Source of the DNA: a bacterium UBP10_UBA1149
GTDB taxonomy: Bacteria > Desulfobacterota > Binatia > UBA1149
Length of the DNA stretch: 20,322 bases
Direction of reading: 5' to 3'
Assembly (NCBI GenBank): GCA_002311335.1
Contig: DBZX01000008.1
Coordinates: 11,842-32,163 of the forward strand
Below, one piece after another: positions 1-7,548 of the stretch (position 1 is the stretch's first letter; each line of letters opens with the position of its first letter). A model generated the notes under the pieces. The model was not told the DNA's origin and searched no databases. It was given only the letters and a program-made list of their open reading frames with translations. Made by a program: the position numbers and the translations under genes.

Positions 1-1293
1 AATAACGGCGACGGCCACGGCAAGCAGGGGCTCGACGCCGAGGGCGAGCTCGACCTGCTCGCGTTCTTCGCCGAGCTCACCACCTACACATCGAGCCACT
101 GCCTGCTCGGCCGCAAGTTTCGCCACGAGATGAACGAGGAGTTCGCGCGCGTGTACGCCGACCTCGAAGGCGGCGTCACGCCCATCGGTTACATCAACCC
201 CTCGATCCCCATCCCCGCGCACCGCCGTCGTGACCGCGCCCGCGTGCGCCTGGTCGAAATGATCACCGACATCATCGACGACCGCTCGGTCACCGGCGAC
301 AGCGCCGACGACGCGCTGCAGGTGCTCATCGAGGCGCGCTACAGCGACGGTTCGTCGCTTACCGCCGACGAGATCACCGGCATACTCACTTCGGCCATGT
401 TTGCCGGCCACCACACGAGCTCGGGCACACTAACCTGGCTGGTGGTCGAGCTGCTGCGTAACCCCTCGGTACTGGCCCGCGTGCTGGCCGAAAACGATGA
501 GATCATGGCCGCGTCGGATGACCTGGGCTACCAGTCCCTTCGCGAGATGCCCGAGCTGGAGAACGCGCTGCGCGAGGCTCTCAGGCTGCACCCGCCGCTG
601 GTGATATTGTTGCGCGGCGTGCTTCACGACTTCGACTACGGCGGCTACACGGTGCCGGCCGGCAGCCAGGTGGCTATCTCGCCGGTGGTAGCCGGCCTGC
701 TCGAAGAGTCGTTTCCCGACCCGCTGAGCTTTGACCCCTCGCGCTACCTGCCCGGCCGCGAGGAACACGAGAAACCGTTTGCGTGGATACCGTTTGGCGG
801 TGGCCGCCATCGCTGCGCGGGCTCGGCCTTCGCATTCATGCAGATCAAGGCCATCATGACCTCGCTACTGGCCAACTTCGAGTTTCGACTGGTCGATGCT
901 CCCGACAGCTACAAGGCCGACTACACGAAGATGGTCGTGCAACCGGCCGGCCCCGTTCGCGTGCGCTACCGCCGACGTGGCGAGCGCGTTCGACCGACGC
1001 GGGCAAGCTCCGACACTGGATCCACACGAGCCGGGGTCGCGGCAGACGTTCAACCCACCGGCCCCCTGAGCGTAAGCGTCGACCTCGACCTGTGCCAGGG
1101 TCACGGCGTGTGCGAATCGGAAGCGCCGGAGGTGTTCCGCGTTGACACCGCGAGCAACAAGGTTGTGCTGCTCGACCAGCAACCGCCGGACGACCAGCGC
1201 CAGGGCGTCGCCGCGGCCGCCGCCAACTGCCCCACCCGCGCCATCCGCACAGCAGGCTCTAACAAAAAAACAGCCAGCGACCCGCTCTCGTGA
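1..1293 (+). CDS. cyp51: Sterol 14alpha-demethylase CYP51 fused to C-terminal ferredoxin (5' partial)
   Basis: Cytochrome P450 of the CYP51 family, which removes the 14alpha-methyl group of lanosterol- or obtusifoliol-type sterols, with its own electron-transfer domain. The frame is open from base 1. By comparison with Mycobacterium tuberculosis CYP51, about 120 N-terminal residues lie outside the window. Visible marks are the I-helix AGHHTSS (403-423), characteristic of CYP51; the ExxR pair (Glu 574-576, Arg 583-585); and the haem loop FGGGRHRCAG with its Cys codon at 814-816. The segment ending near 975 (SKMVVQ-type then RVRYRRR) also matches CYP51. A Pro/Ala/Thr-rich linker (about 980-1065) leads to a small ferredoxin with C-x2-H-x2-C (Cys 1093 and 1111, His 1102) and a CP motif (Cys 1228), the pattern of P450-linked [3Fe-4S] ferredoxins. 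The same fusion order is known in Methylococcus capsulatus CYP51FX. It is the first visible gene of a three-gene unit that also contains a cyclopropyl-sterol isomerase. Confidence 0.95.
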   Translation, partial: NNGDGHGKQGLDAEGELDLLAFFAELTTYTSSHCLLGRKFRHEMNEEFARVYADLEGGVTPIGYINPSIPIPAHRRRDRARVRLVEMITDIIDDRSVTGDSADDALQVLIEARYSDGSSLTADEITGILTSAMFAGHHTSSGTLTWLVVELLRNPSVLARVLAENDEIMAASDDLGYQSLREMPELENALREALRLHPPLVILLRGVLHDFDYGGYTVPAGSQVAISPVVAGLLEESFPDPLSFDPSRYLPGREEHEKPFAWIPFGGGRHRCAGSAFAFMQIKAIMTSLLANFEFRLVDAPDSYKADYTKMVVQPAGPVRVRYRRRGERVRPTRASSDTGSTRAGVAADVQPTGPLSVSVDLDLCQGHGVCESEAPEVFRVDTASNKVVLLDQQPPDDQRQGVAAAAANCPTRAIRTAGSNKKTASDPLS

Positions 1294-1315
1294 GCAATCA
1301 ACAGGAGGAAACTTT

Positions 1316-1852
1316 ATGCCGTCGTACCCGCGAAAAGAACTCGAAGAAATGGTAGAGCGCTGGCTCGAAGCCAACCGCCGTGCCGAGAAGGCCGGCGACT
1401 GGCAGCCCATGGCCGAGCTGTATACCGACAACGCCGAGTACAGCTGGAACACCGGGCCCAACGAGCGCTTCATGGCTCGCGGCCGCGAGCAGATCCGCGA
1501 GTGGGCGCTGGGCACCGAGATGCAGGGGCTGGACGGCTGGAACTACCCCTACGTGAAGGTGCTCATCGACGAGAAGCAGGGCGAGGTCGTCGGCTTCTGG
1601 AAACAGGTGGCCGACGCCCGCAGGCCCGACGGCACGCCTTACACCGTGGAAGGCATCGGTGGATCCTGGTTTCGCTACGCGGGCGACTTCAAGTGGGAGT
1701 GGCAGGCCGATTTTTTTGACCTCGGCAACGTCACGGCGCTGTTCTTCGAGATGATAGAGGCCGGCGTACTGGGAGAGGGAATGTCGAAACGGCTCGAGGC
1801 AGCCGTGGCCGGTGAGGTGGCGCCGGGCCACGAGAAAATACGCCCCGAGTGA
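1316..1852 (+). CDS. NTF2/SnoaL-like protein between CYP51 and cycloisomerase
   Basis: A 178-residue protein of the nuclear transport factor 2 / SnoaL-like fold, the cone-shaped fold that also houses ketosteroid isomerases and polyketide cyclases. The start is ATG 1316, preceded by a strong AGGAGG-type ribosome site at 1303-1308; a longer open frame upstream overlaps CYP51 and is ignored. The N-terminal helix (VERWLEANRRAEKAGDW) and the following AELYTDNAEYSWNTGP segment are typical of the family. The C-terminal part is rich in Trp and Phe (WEWQADFFDLG), as expected of a hydrophobic pocket. It starts 22 bases after CYP51 and its stop overlaps the next start, so it is very likely co-translated with sterol enzymes. 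A role in sterol isomerisation or binding is inferred only from fold and context; no ketosteroid-isomerase catalytic triad could be assigned by eye. Confidence 0.8.
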   Translation: MPSYPRKELEEMVERWLEANRRAEKAGDWQPMAELYTDNAEYSWNTGPNERFMARGREQIREWALGTEMQGLDGWNYPYVKVLIDEKQGEVVGFWKQVADARRPDGTPYTVEGIGGSWFRYAGDFKWEWQADFFDLGNVTALFFEMIEAGVLGEGMSKRLEAAVAGEVAPGHEKIRPE

Positions 1853-2697
1853 GCGCCGCGCACGTGATTAACGTCGCCGACGACGAAGGCGAACGGCCCC
1901 CTGCACGCTGGTTCTCGGCCAACCCCGACAAGGCCTGGGCCGAGAAACTGTTCCTGCTCTACACGCCTTACTGGATGGCCTGCATGGGTACGCTCATGCT
2001 GACAGGCGCCGGTGAGCGCTGGGGCGACTCGGCACTCAACCTGGCGATGCTGGCCATAATTGCCCCCTTGGTCGTGGTGCCGCTCCTGGCCGGGCGGGCG
2101 ACAGCGGCCGGCCGCCCCTGGTGGCGCTGCTACTGGTTCAAGGCCACCGCGTGGCTGGCCGTATTTTCGGGTATGGGCAGCTACTTCGGTAGCGAGTACT
2201 TCTTCGACGTGCTCGGCATGTACTACCGCTACCCGCAGCTCGAGTGGACCCTCGACTCGGCCCTGATCGGCAGCGGCGCGCAGGCGGTGCCGTTGATCAT
2301 GTACCCCTCGGCGCTGTTTTATTTTGTGAGCTACCACGCGGCCGCCGTCGTGCTGCTTCGGCGCGCGGGCGGCCTTCCACTGCTGTCGTCGCGCTGGGCG
2401 CAGCCGCTGCTGGTCGTCGCGGTGGCCTACCTGTTTGCCTGGGCCGAAACCTTTTTCATGGCCGGCGGATCCATCGAGCAGCAGTTCGGCTACAGCGACC
2501 TGCCGCGCATGCTCAAGTGGGGGTCGCTGTTCTACGCCTGCTACTTCCTTGTGAGCTTCCCGATGTTCCGCCGCCTGGACGAGCGGCCCGGCGAGAACTG
2601 GCCCCTGCGCCGCGTAGTGGTCGAAGCCCTGGCGGCCTCGATGGGCATGCTGCTGCTGCTCGACCTCGCCACCCATTTCGTGGGACGGCTGTACTGA
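1849..2697 (+). CDS. Cycloeucalenol cycloisomerase (cyclopropyl sterol isomerase) homologue
   Basis: A 282-residue polytopic membrane protein matching plant cycloeucalenol cycloisomerase (CPI1, EC 5.5.1.9), which opens the 9beta,19-cyclopropane ring of cycloeucalenol to give obtusifoliol. The match to my memory of Arabidopsis CPI1 runs along the whole length. It includes NPDKAWAEKLFLLYTPYW (plant NPSKRWGELFFLFYTPFW) at residues 24-41, a YWFK...YF..EYFFDVLG block near 90-118, AWAETFF near 196, and LFYACYFLVSFPMFRRLDE near 223. About seven hydrophobic segments are present. The start is GTG 1849, overlapping the previous stop in GTGA, which implies translational coupling with the NTF2-like gene and CYP51. 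In plants this enzyme acts immediately before CYP51, so the neighbourhood supports the assignment. The gene ends 13 bases before a convergent thioesterase gene. Substrate specificity, for example cycloartenol against cycloeucalenol, cannot be read from the sequence. Confidence 0.88.
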   Translation: MSAAHVINVADDEGERPPARWFSANPDKAWAEKLFLLYTPYWMACMGTLMLTGAGERWGDSALNLAMLAIIAPLVVVPLLAGRATAAGRPWWRCYWFKATAWLAVFSGMGSYFGSEYFFDVLGMYYRYPQLEWTLDSALIGSGAQAVPLIMYPSALFYFVSYHAAAVVLLRRAGGLPLLSSRWAQPLLVVAVAYLFAWAETFFMAGGSIEQQFGYSDLPRMLKWGSLFYACYFLVSFPMFRRLDERPGENWPLRRVVVEALAASMGMLLLLDLATHFVGRLY

Positions 2698-2710
2698 AGA
2701 TCTCGCGCCT

Positions 2711-3100
2711 TTAAAGGAGAAAATTGCCGATGCCGGCGGCCACCGGGCGGGCGGGGTCTTCCTGCCAGGCCAGCACGCGCACGTTGGCAATGCGGCGCCC
2801 GTGCTTGACGATCTCGGCGCGCCCGCAGGTGTCCCGCGGGCCGACCGAGCGGAGAAAATCAATGTTGAAGTTAATGGGGCGCGGCACCCGCTCCAGGCCC
2901 TGTTCCATGAGCTGCAGCAGCGCGGTGAGCTCGAGAAAAGCGCCGACCACCCCACCGTGCACGGCCGGCAGGTTTACGTTGCCTACTATCTCGTCGCGAA
3001 ACGGAAGCACCACCAGCGAACCGTCTTCGTCGTTGTCTTCGCGCACCTCGAGAAATCTCGCGTAGGGAATCTGCGCTATGACCTCGTCGATAGCGCTCAC
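2711..3100 (-). CDS. PaaI-like hotdog thioesterase (HGG-containing partner)
   Basis: A 129-residue hotdog-fold protein of the PaaI/acyl-CoA thioesterase group, expected to hydrolyse an acyl-CoA in the cytoplasm. It carries the family's VHGGVV turn at residues 48-53, but the acidic residue of the central helix is Glu (AFLELTALL) where relatives usually have Asp (LLD). The C-terminal strands (NFNIDFLRS and RIANVRVLAWQ) are typical hotdog core strands. The start is GTG 3100, overlapping the upstream stop by four bases (GTGA), so it is translationally coupled to the other hotdog gene. It is the last gene of the minus-strand operon and ends 13 bases from the convergent cycloisomerase gene. The natural substrate is unknown. 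Confidence 0.85.
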   Translation of the reverse strand: MSAIDEVIAQIPYARFLEVREDNDEDGSLVVLPFRDEIVGNVNLPAVHGGVVGAFLELTALLQLMEQGLERVPRPINFNIDFLRSVGPRDTCGRAEIVKHGRRIANVRVLAWQEDPARPVAAGIGNFLL

Positions 3101-3588
3101 GACGATTGCTCCGCCTCGTTCTTCATCCGGTCAGCACCGTGGCCGGCTGAGTGCGCCCCCAGCATGAAGGTGGCAAGACAGGTAGCAAACGGATCATCGA
3201 CGTCCTCGTCCCAGGCCGTGCCGCGCACGAAGGCGACGTTGCGGGTACTCTTGTAGCACTCGGCCCGTGCAAAGAGTTCGCAGCCGGGCACGGCGGCGCG
3301 CAGGTAGTCGATGCGCAGGTCAAGGGTGGCTATAGCGATCAGCTTCTCCAGCGAGCAGGTCACTGCCAGCCCGCATGCGTGGTCGAGCAGGGTGGTTATC
3401 ACCCCCCCGAACACGACGCCCGTAGCGGGATTACCCACCAGCCGCTCCTGCCAGGGCAGGCTCACCGTTCCCGCGCAGGGTGCCGCCTCGACCAGCTTCA
3501 TGTCCAGGTGCTTGCAGTGCGGCACGTGCGTCACCATGGGCTGGTGGTCGCCGCCGAAGAACTGCTCGAGCGCGTATCGGGGCATCAT
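3097..3588 (-). CDS. PaaI-like hotdog thioesterase (Asp-containing partner)
   Basis: A 163-residue hotdog-fold protein of the PaaI thioesterase group. The start is ATG 3588, which overlaps the stop of the upstream gene in ATGA; a longer open frame extending to 3681 is rejected because its extra residues are Arg-rich and overlap the neighbour. The central helix reads GVVFGGVITTLLDHACG. The Asp of the LLD motif is present, but the usual HGG is FGG, so the conserved His is replaced by Phe. The next gene shows the opposite pattern, with HGG kept and Asp changed to Glu. The two overlap by four bases and are co-translated, which suggests a heteromeric enzyme. The strands LDLRIDYLRA and RNVAFVRGTAWDE fit the hotdog sheet. 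Confidence 0.85.
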   Translation of the reverse strand: MMPRYALEQFFGGDHQPMVTHVPHCKHLDMKLVEAAPCAGTVSLPWQERLVGNPATGVVFGGVITTLLDHACGLAVTCSLEKLIAIATLDLRIDYLRAAVPGCELFARAECYKSTRNVAFVRGTAWDEDVDDPFATCLATFMLGAHSAGHGADRMKNEAEQSS

Positions 3589-4709
3589 TCGGCCCCGCCA
3601 AAAAAATCGGTAAAGCCCGACGGCGCGTGCAGGCCTATGGCGAGTTGTTCGAGCACGCCCACGCCGCTGCTGCTGCCACAACGGGCGCGTACCACCTGCT
3701 GCACGTGTATGTTTTCAAGGGCGAGCTCGTCGATGTCGTCAACGGCCCAGCTCTCGCCGGCCTCGGCCTGCTCGCCCTTCCACACGCCCTGCCCCCACTC
3801 GGGGTGCAGGTAGCCCAGCCCCTTCATGCGAAAGGTGAGCAACGGTTCGAGCGTTATCTCCCGGCGCTCTCCGTCGCCCATATCCAACAACAGGCGCGCC
3901 GCCGCAGCACGGCGCGTGCCGGGAATATAATCGACCTCGTAATCCACGGTGCGCGCGCGACGGGTGGCCGGATCTTCGACACCGGGCAGTTCGTCCAGCG
4001 AATCATAGGCCGGAAGAACGGCACCGCCCTGGTGCCACCTGCCGCCCTGGGCATCTTCGAACAAGCCGAGGTGCGTGCAGTGATCGTCCCAGTGCAGCGG
4101 TGCCCAGAGGAAAAATATCTGCGGCTGTTCGGCTGACGGTGCGCCGCCCGCATCGGGTTCGCCCACGGGGCGCACTCCCCACGACCGGTCCTTGGTACCG
4201 AGCACGCGCGCGGGGTCGATCTCAAGCTCGCGGCCATCCACGCGCAGCGATCCACTCCAGCGCCCCCACTGGGTAAAACGCGTGGCGTCCATTATCACCC
4301 GGCCATCACGGCGCATGGTCTGCCGCGCTTCCTCGACGTTGGCCGTGCGCGCGGTGTAGACCAACTCGCCCTCTATGCCCGCTTCGTTGGGCGAGACCAG
4401 CAATCGCATGGACTGCATTGGCTCGGTGATTTCCAAGCGCATTGAACCCACTGCGGTATCAGTGGGCTCGGCGGGCGCGCGCCCCGAGGCGTGCAGGGCA
4501 TACTGGCGGCCGTCGATCACCACGCTGAAGGCAGCGTCCTGGATGCCCCGGTGCTGGTAGCGCGCCAGGCCGAAGGCAAAGTAAAACTCGCCGTCGCGGT
4601 CGAAGCCGTTCATCCAGTAGCGATCGTATACGTTACGGTCGCTGGTCGCCGGGCCCAGCAGTGGAACGGGCGCCTGGTGCACCGGGTAATCGTCGAGTCG
4701 TGAAAGCAT
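3585..4709 (-). CDS. Lipocalin-like (CrtC/AttH-type) conserved protein
   Basis: A 374-residue soluble protein without an obvious signal peptide. The start is placed at ATG 4709 (MLSRLDDYPVHQ), which is where the protein-like composition begins; an open frame continues to 4910 but overlaps the CoA-transferase gene in a low-quality reading. No strong Shine-Dalgarno sequence precedes it. It has many beta-prone segments and repeated Trp/Tyr/Gly motifs such as NVYDRYWMNGFDRDGEFYFA, TRFTQWGRWSG, KDRSWGVRP and FFLWAPLHWDDH. These resemble the two-barrel lipocalin-like proteins related to carotenoid hydratase CrtC and AttH, which are often found beside steroid or lipid catabolism genes. That family link is from memory of the pattern and is moderate only. 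Co-transcription with CoA-transferase and thioesterase genes points to a hydrophobic substrate. No catalytic residues are assigned. Confidence 0.7.
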   Translation of the reverse strand: MLSRLDDYPVHQAPVPLLGPATSDRNVYDRYWMNGFDRDGEFYFAFGLARYQHRGIQDAAFSVVIDGRQYALHASGRAPAEPTDTAVGSMRLEITEPMQSMRLLVSPNEAGIEGELVYTARTANVEEARQTMRRDGRVIMDATRFTQWGRWSGSLRVDGRELEIDPARVLGTKDRSWGVRPVGEPDAGGAPSAEQPQIFFLWAPLHWDDHCTHLGLFEDAQGGRWHQGGAVLPAYDSLDELPGVEDPATRRARTVDYEVDYIPGTRRAAAARLLLDMGDGERREITLEPLLTFRMKGLGYLHPEWGQGVWKGEQAEAGESWAVDDIDELALENIHVQQVVRARCGSSSGVGVLEQLAIGLHAPSGFTDFFGGAE

Positions 4710-4779
4710 AAGCGTTTTTCTTGCGCCCCGGCAAGACGCGGGTGACGGCTTGCCCGGGAGCTTAGTCCAGGAAGAAGAC

Positions 4780-6012
4780 TCAGGCCACCACGCCCGCCTC
4801 GCGCAGGCGTTTAATCTCGTCGCCGTCGCGGCCCAGCTCGGCCAGCAGGTCGTCGCTGTGCTCCCCCAGGACCGGTGCCATGCAGGCCGGCCGGGCTCCC
4901 TGCCCGTCAAAGTCCACCGGTGTCGCGGGGAAGGTCAGCGTGCCGCCGGCCGGGTCGGGCACCTCGCAGAACGAGCCTGCCGCGCGAGCCTGCGGATCGG
5001 CTATCACCTCGTCAAGGGTCTGTACGGGCGCCCACCACATGTCGGGTACGGAGTCGAAGATCTCGGCCCACTCGGCCAGCGGCTTGCCCGCAAAAATGCC
5101 GTCTAGCTCCTCGATGAGTTCGACCGACCGCTCCCTGCGGGCCGCAAAAGTCGCGTAACGTGGGTCGTCGATCCACTCCGGGTGTCCGACGGCCCTGGCC
5201 ATGGGCGGCCAGTGCCGGTCGGGGTCCAGGCCGACCACCCAGAACCAGCGCCCCTCGCTGTCCTGGTAGTTATTGATGCACGGGTTACCCACGTTCAGCC
5301 GGTCGGCGACCTGCAGCGGCACGCCGAAGCGAAGCGTAATCGCCAGGTCAAAGCTCATGGTGAATATACCCTCGCGCAGGAGAGAGGTCGTGACCAGACG
5401 GCCGCGTCCCGTCTTCTCGCGTTCGTACAGGGCGGCCGCTACCCCGCCGGCCGCCGCCATGCCCGCGTTGTGATCGCCCATGCCGCCGCGCTGGAAAGGC
5501 GGTGCCTGGCCCGGGCTTGTCAACATGTGCGCGATGCCCGAGCGTGCCCAGAAGGCGGAGATGTCGTAGGCGGCACGGTCGGAATCGGGTCCGTCCATGC
5601 CGTAGCCGGTGATGGCGGCGTAGACCAGTCGCGGGTTGCGGCGCATCACAGCGGCCGGGTCGAACCCCAGCCTGGCCAACGCCGACTGGCGTATGTTGGT
5701 CACCAACACGTCGGCGCCGTCGACCAGTTCCATGCCCAGCGCCCGGCCTTCTTCGCTCGCGAGGTCAAGCGCGATGCTGCGTTTGCCCCGGTTGTCCATT
5801 TCAAACGGAGGGTTGAAAGGAAGGTCGGCGCCCATGCTGGCCAGCAGGCGGGCAAACAGGCGGCCGGGATCACCGACCCCCGGCGGCTCGACCTTTACTA
5901 CGTCCGCACCCCAGTCGGCAAGCACCAGCCCGGCGGCCGGGCCGGCAACCCACGCGCCCAGCTCGAGCACGCGAAGACCCGCCATCGGTCCCGTCGAATA
6001 AGCGTTACTCAA
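4780..6012 (-). CDS. CaiB/BaiF family (class III) CoA-transferase
   Basis: A 410-residue class III CoA-transferase, which moves CoA between carboxylic acids through an aspartyl-CoA intermediate. The N-terminal block GLRVLELGAWVAGPAAGLVLADWGADVVKVE (residues 12-42) is a family hallmark. NRGKRSIALDL near residue 74 is also conserved. GDHNAG at 179-184 places the catalytic Asp at residue 180, equivalent to Asp169 of formyl-CoA transferase. The start is TTG 6012, with an AGGGAAG ribosome site a few bases upstream. It sits between the aldehyde dehydrogenase (75-base gap) and the lipocalin-like gene (70-base gap), all on one strand. The operon suggests that it loads CoA onto an acid produced by the dehydrogenase. 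Donor and acceptor cannot be deduced. Confidence 0.93.
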   Translation of the reverse strand: MSNAYSTGPMAGLRVLELGAWVAGPAAGLVLADWGADVVKVEPPGVGDPGRLFARLLASMGADLPFNPPFEMDNRGKRSIALDLASEEGRALGMELVDGADVLVTNIRQSALARLGFDPAAVMRRNPRLVYAAITGYGMDGPDSDRAAYDISAFWARSGIAHMLTSPGQAPPFQRGGMGDHNAGMAAAGGVAAALYEREKTGRGRLVTTSLLREGIFTMSFDLAITLRFGVPLQVADRLNVGNPCINNYQDSEGRWFWVVGLDPDRHWPPMARAVGHPEWIDDPRYATFAARRERSVELIEELDGIFAGKPLAEWAEIFDSVPDMWWAPVQTLDEVIADPQARAAGSFCEVPDPAGGTLTFPATPVDFDGQGARPACMAPVLGEHSDDLLAELGRDGDEIKRLREAGVVA

Positions 6013-6087
6013 TTCAGCTTCCCTGCCACGGGGCGCACTGCCAAGCGATAACGCGGGTGGCTACCGCCATCCCGGGGCCGATGCCGC

Positions 6088-7524
6088 TCAGGCCGGTTCC
6101 CAGCCGAGCACGGCCTTGACCTCGAGAAACTCCTCTAGCCCGAACTCGCCCCACTCGCGGCCGTTGCCCGACTTGCCGTAGCCACCAAAGGGCGCTGCGA
6201 AGTCGGGGCCTGCACCGTTGATGTGCACGTTGCCCGTGCGCAAGCGCGACGCCACGCGGCGGGCGTGCTCAATGTCGCCCGACTGCACGTAGCCCGACAG
6301 CCCGTACTCGGTGTCGTTGGCAATGGCGATGGCCTGCTCCTCGTCGCGGTAAGGCAGTATGCAAAGCACCGGGCCGAAGACCTCTTCGCGCGCGATGGTC
6401 ATGTCGTTGGACACGTTGGCAAACACCGTGGGCCGCACGAAGTACCCCTTGTCGAGTCCCTCGGGTCGCCCCGGGCCGCCGGCCACCAGGGTGGCTCCCT
6501 CTTCTAAGCCCTTGTTGATGAGCCCCTGCACCTTTTCGTACTGCCCGGCGTGCGCCAGCGGGCCGAACACGGTTTCTTCCTTGGTGGGATCGCCCACGCC
6601 CTCGGCAGCCGCCTCGGCTGCCTTGCGCGCGATTGCCATGGCCTCGTCATGGCGATCGGCAGGCACCAGCATGCGCGTGGGCGCGTTGCACGACTGCCCG
6701 CTGTTGCCAAAACAATTCTGCACGCCACCCGACACCGCCGCCTCGAGATCGGCGTCGTCGAGCACAATGTTGGCCGACTTACCGCCCAGCTCCTGGGCCA
6801 CCCGCTTGACGCCGGGCGCTGCCGCTTCGGCCACTGCCGTGCCGGCACGCGTTGAGCCGGTGAACGACATCATGTCTATGCCCGGGTGGGCCGACAGGGC
6901 CGCGCCCACCGAGGGACCGTCGCCGTTAACGAGGTTGAACACACCTGCCGGTACGCCCGCGTCGTGGATGACCTCGGTCAGCAGGCAGGCGTTCAAGGGC
7001 GCGAGCTCGCTCGGCTTGAGCACCATCGTGCAACCAGCGGCAATGGCCGGTGCAACCTTGCAGGCGATCTGGTTGATGGGCCAGTTCCACGGCGTGATGA
7101 GTCCGCACACGCCAACAGGCTCCTTGCGCAGCATGGTGGTGCCGCGCTGTTGCTCAAACGCGTAGCCCTTGGCTATCTCGACCATGCCAGCAAAGTGCGC
7201 GAGCCCTGCGCCGGCCTGGGCCAGCTGGCAGAGCGTGATCGGCGCGCCCATCTCCGAGCAAATCGTCTGCGCAAACTCCTCGTAGCGAGCCTGGAAGCCG
7301 GCCACTATTTTTTCGAGCAACGCGATGCGCTCGTCCACGCTAGTGAGGCTGAAGGTCTCGAAGGCCTTGCGCGCGGCCTTGACCGCGCGGTCCACGTCCT
7401 CGGCTCCGCCCATGGCGATGCGGCCCACGGCCTGCTCGGTGGCGGGGTTGATGACATCAAGAGTGTTGCTGCCCGCGGGGTCTACCCAGGCGCCGTCGAT
7501 ATAAAACTGTAGATATTCTTTCAT
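6088..7524 (-). CDS. NAD(P)-dependent aldehyde dehydrogenase
   Basis: A 478-residue member of the aldehyde dehydrogenase superfamily, oxidising an aldehyde to its acid with NAD(P). Visible residues are PWNWP at 145-149 with the conserved Asn, the FTGSTRAG nucleotide-site turn at 221-228, the general base Glu245 in AQELGGKS, and the catalytic nucleophile Cys279 in GNSGQSCN. Length and motif spacing are normal for the family and nothing is missing. The start is ATG 7524 with a GGAGG ribosome site (reverse complement of 7529-7533). It lies 24 bases downstream of a GST gene and upstream of a CoA-transferase gene in the same operon, consistent with aldehyde to acid to acyl-CoA flow. The substrate is unknown. 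Confidence 0.95.
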   Translation of the reverse strand: MKEYLQFYIDGAWVDPAGSNTLDVINPATEQAVGRIAMGGAEDVDRAVKAARKAFETFSLTSVDERIALLEKIVAGFQARYEEFAQTICSEMGAPITLCQLAQAGAGLAHFAGMVEIAKGYAFEQQRGTTMLRKEPVGVCGLITPWNWPINQIACKVAPAIAAGCTMVLKPSELAPLNACLLTEVIHDAGVPAGVFNLVNGDGPSVGAALSAHPGIDMMSFTGSTRAGTAVAEAAAPGVKRVAQELGGKSANIVLDDADLEAAVSGGVQNCFGNSGQSCNAPTRMLVPADRHDEAMAIARKAAEAAAEGVGDPTKEETVFGPLAHAGQYEKVQGLINKGLEEGATLVAGGPGRPEGLDKGYFVRPTVFANVSNDMTIAREEVFGPVLCILPYRDEEQAIAIANDTEYGLSGYVQSGDIEHARRVASRLRTGNVHINGAGPDFAAPFGGYGKSGNGREWGEFGLEEFLEVKAVLGWEPA

Positions 7525-7548
7525 GCTATCCTCCGGTCCGCCTGTCTA

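Noticed and set aside
1675..2955. A 426-codon minus-strand frame across the cycloisomerase gene
   Set aside because: It opposes a well-matched membrane enzyme and overlaps the thioesterase gene; its composition (His/Gln/Arg-rich) is typical of an antisense shadow.
3589..3681. N-terminal extension of the upstream hotdog gene
   Set aside because: The extra 31 residues are Arg-rich, overlap the lipocalin-like gene and lack a ribosome site; ATG 3588 in an ATGA overlap is a better start.
5182..6051. A 289-codon plus-strand frame opposite the CoA-transferase
   Set aside because: The minus strand has clear class III CoA-transferase motifs; the plus reading has none and no ribosome site.
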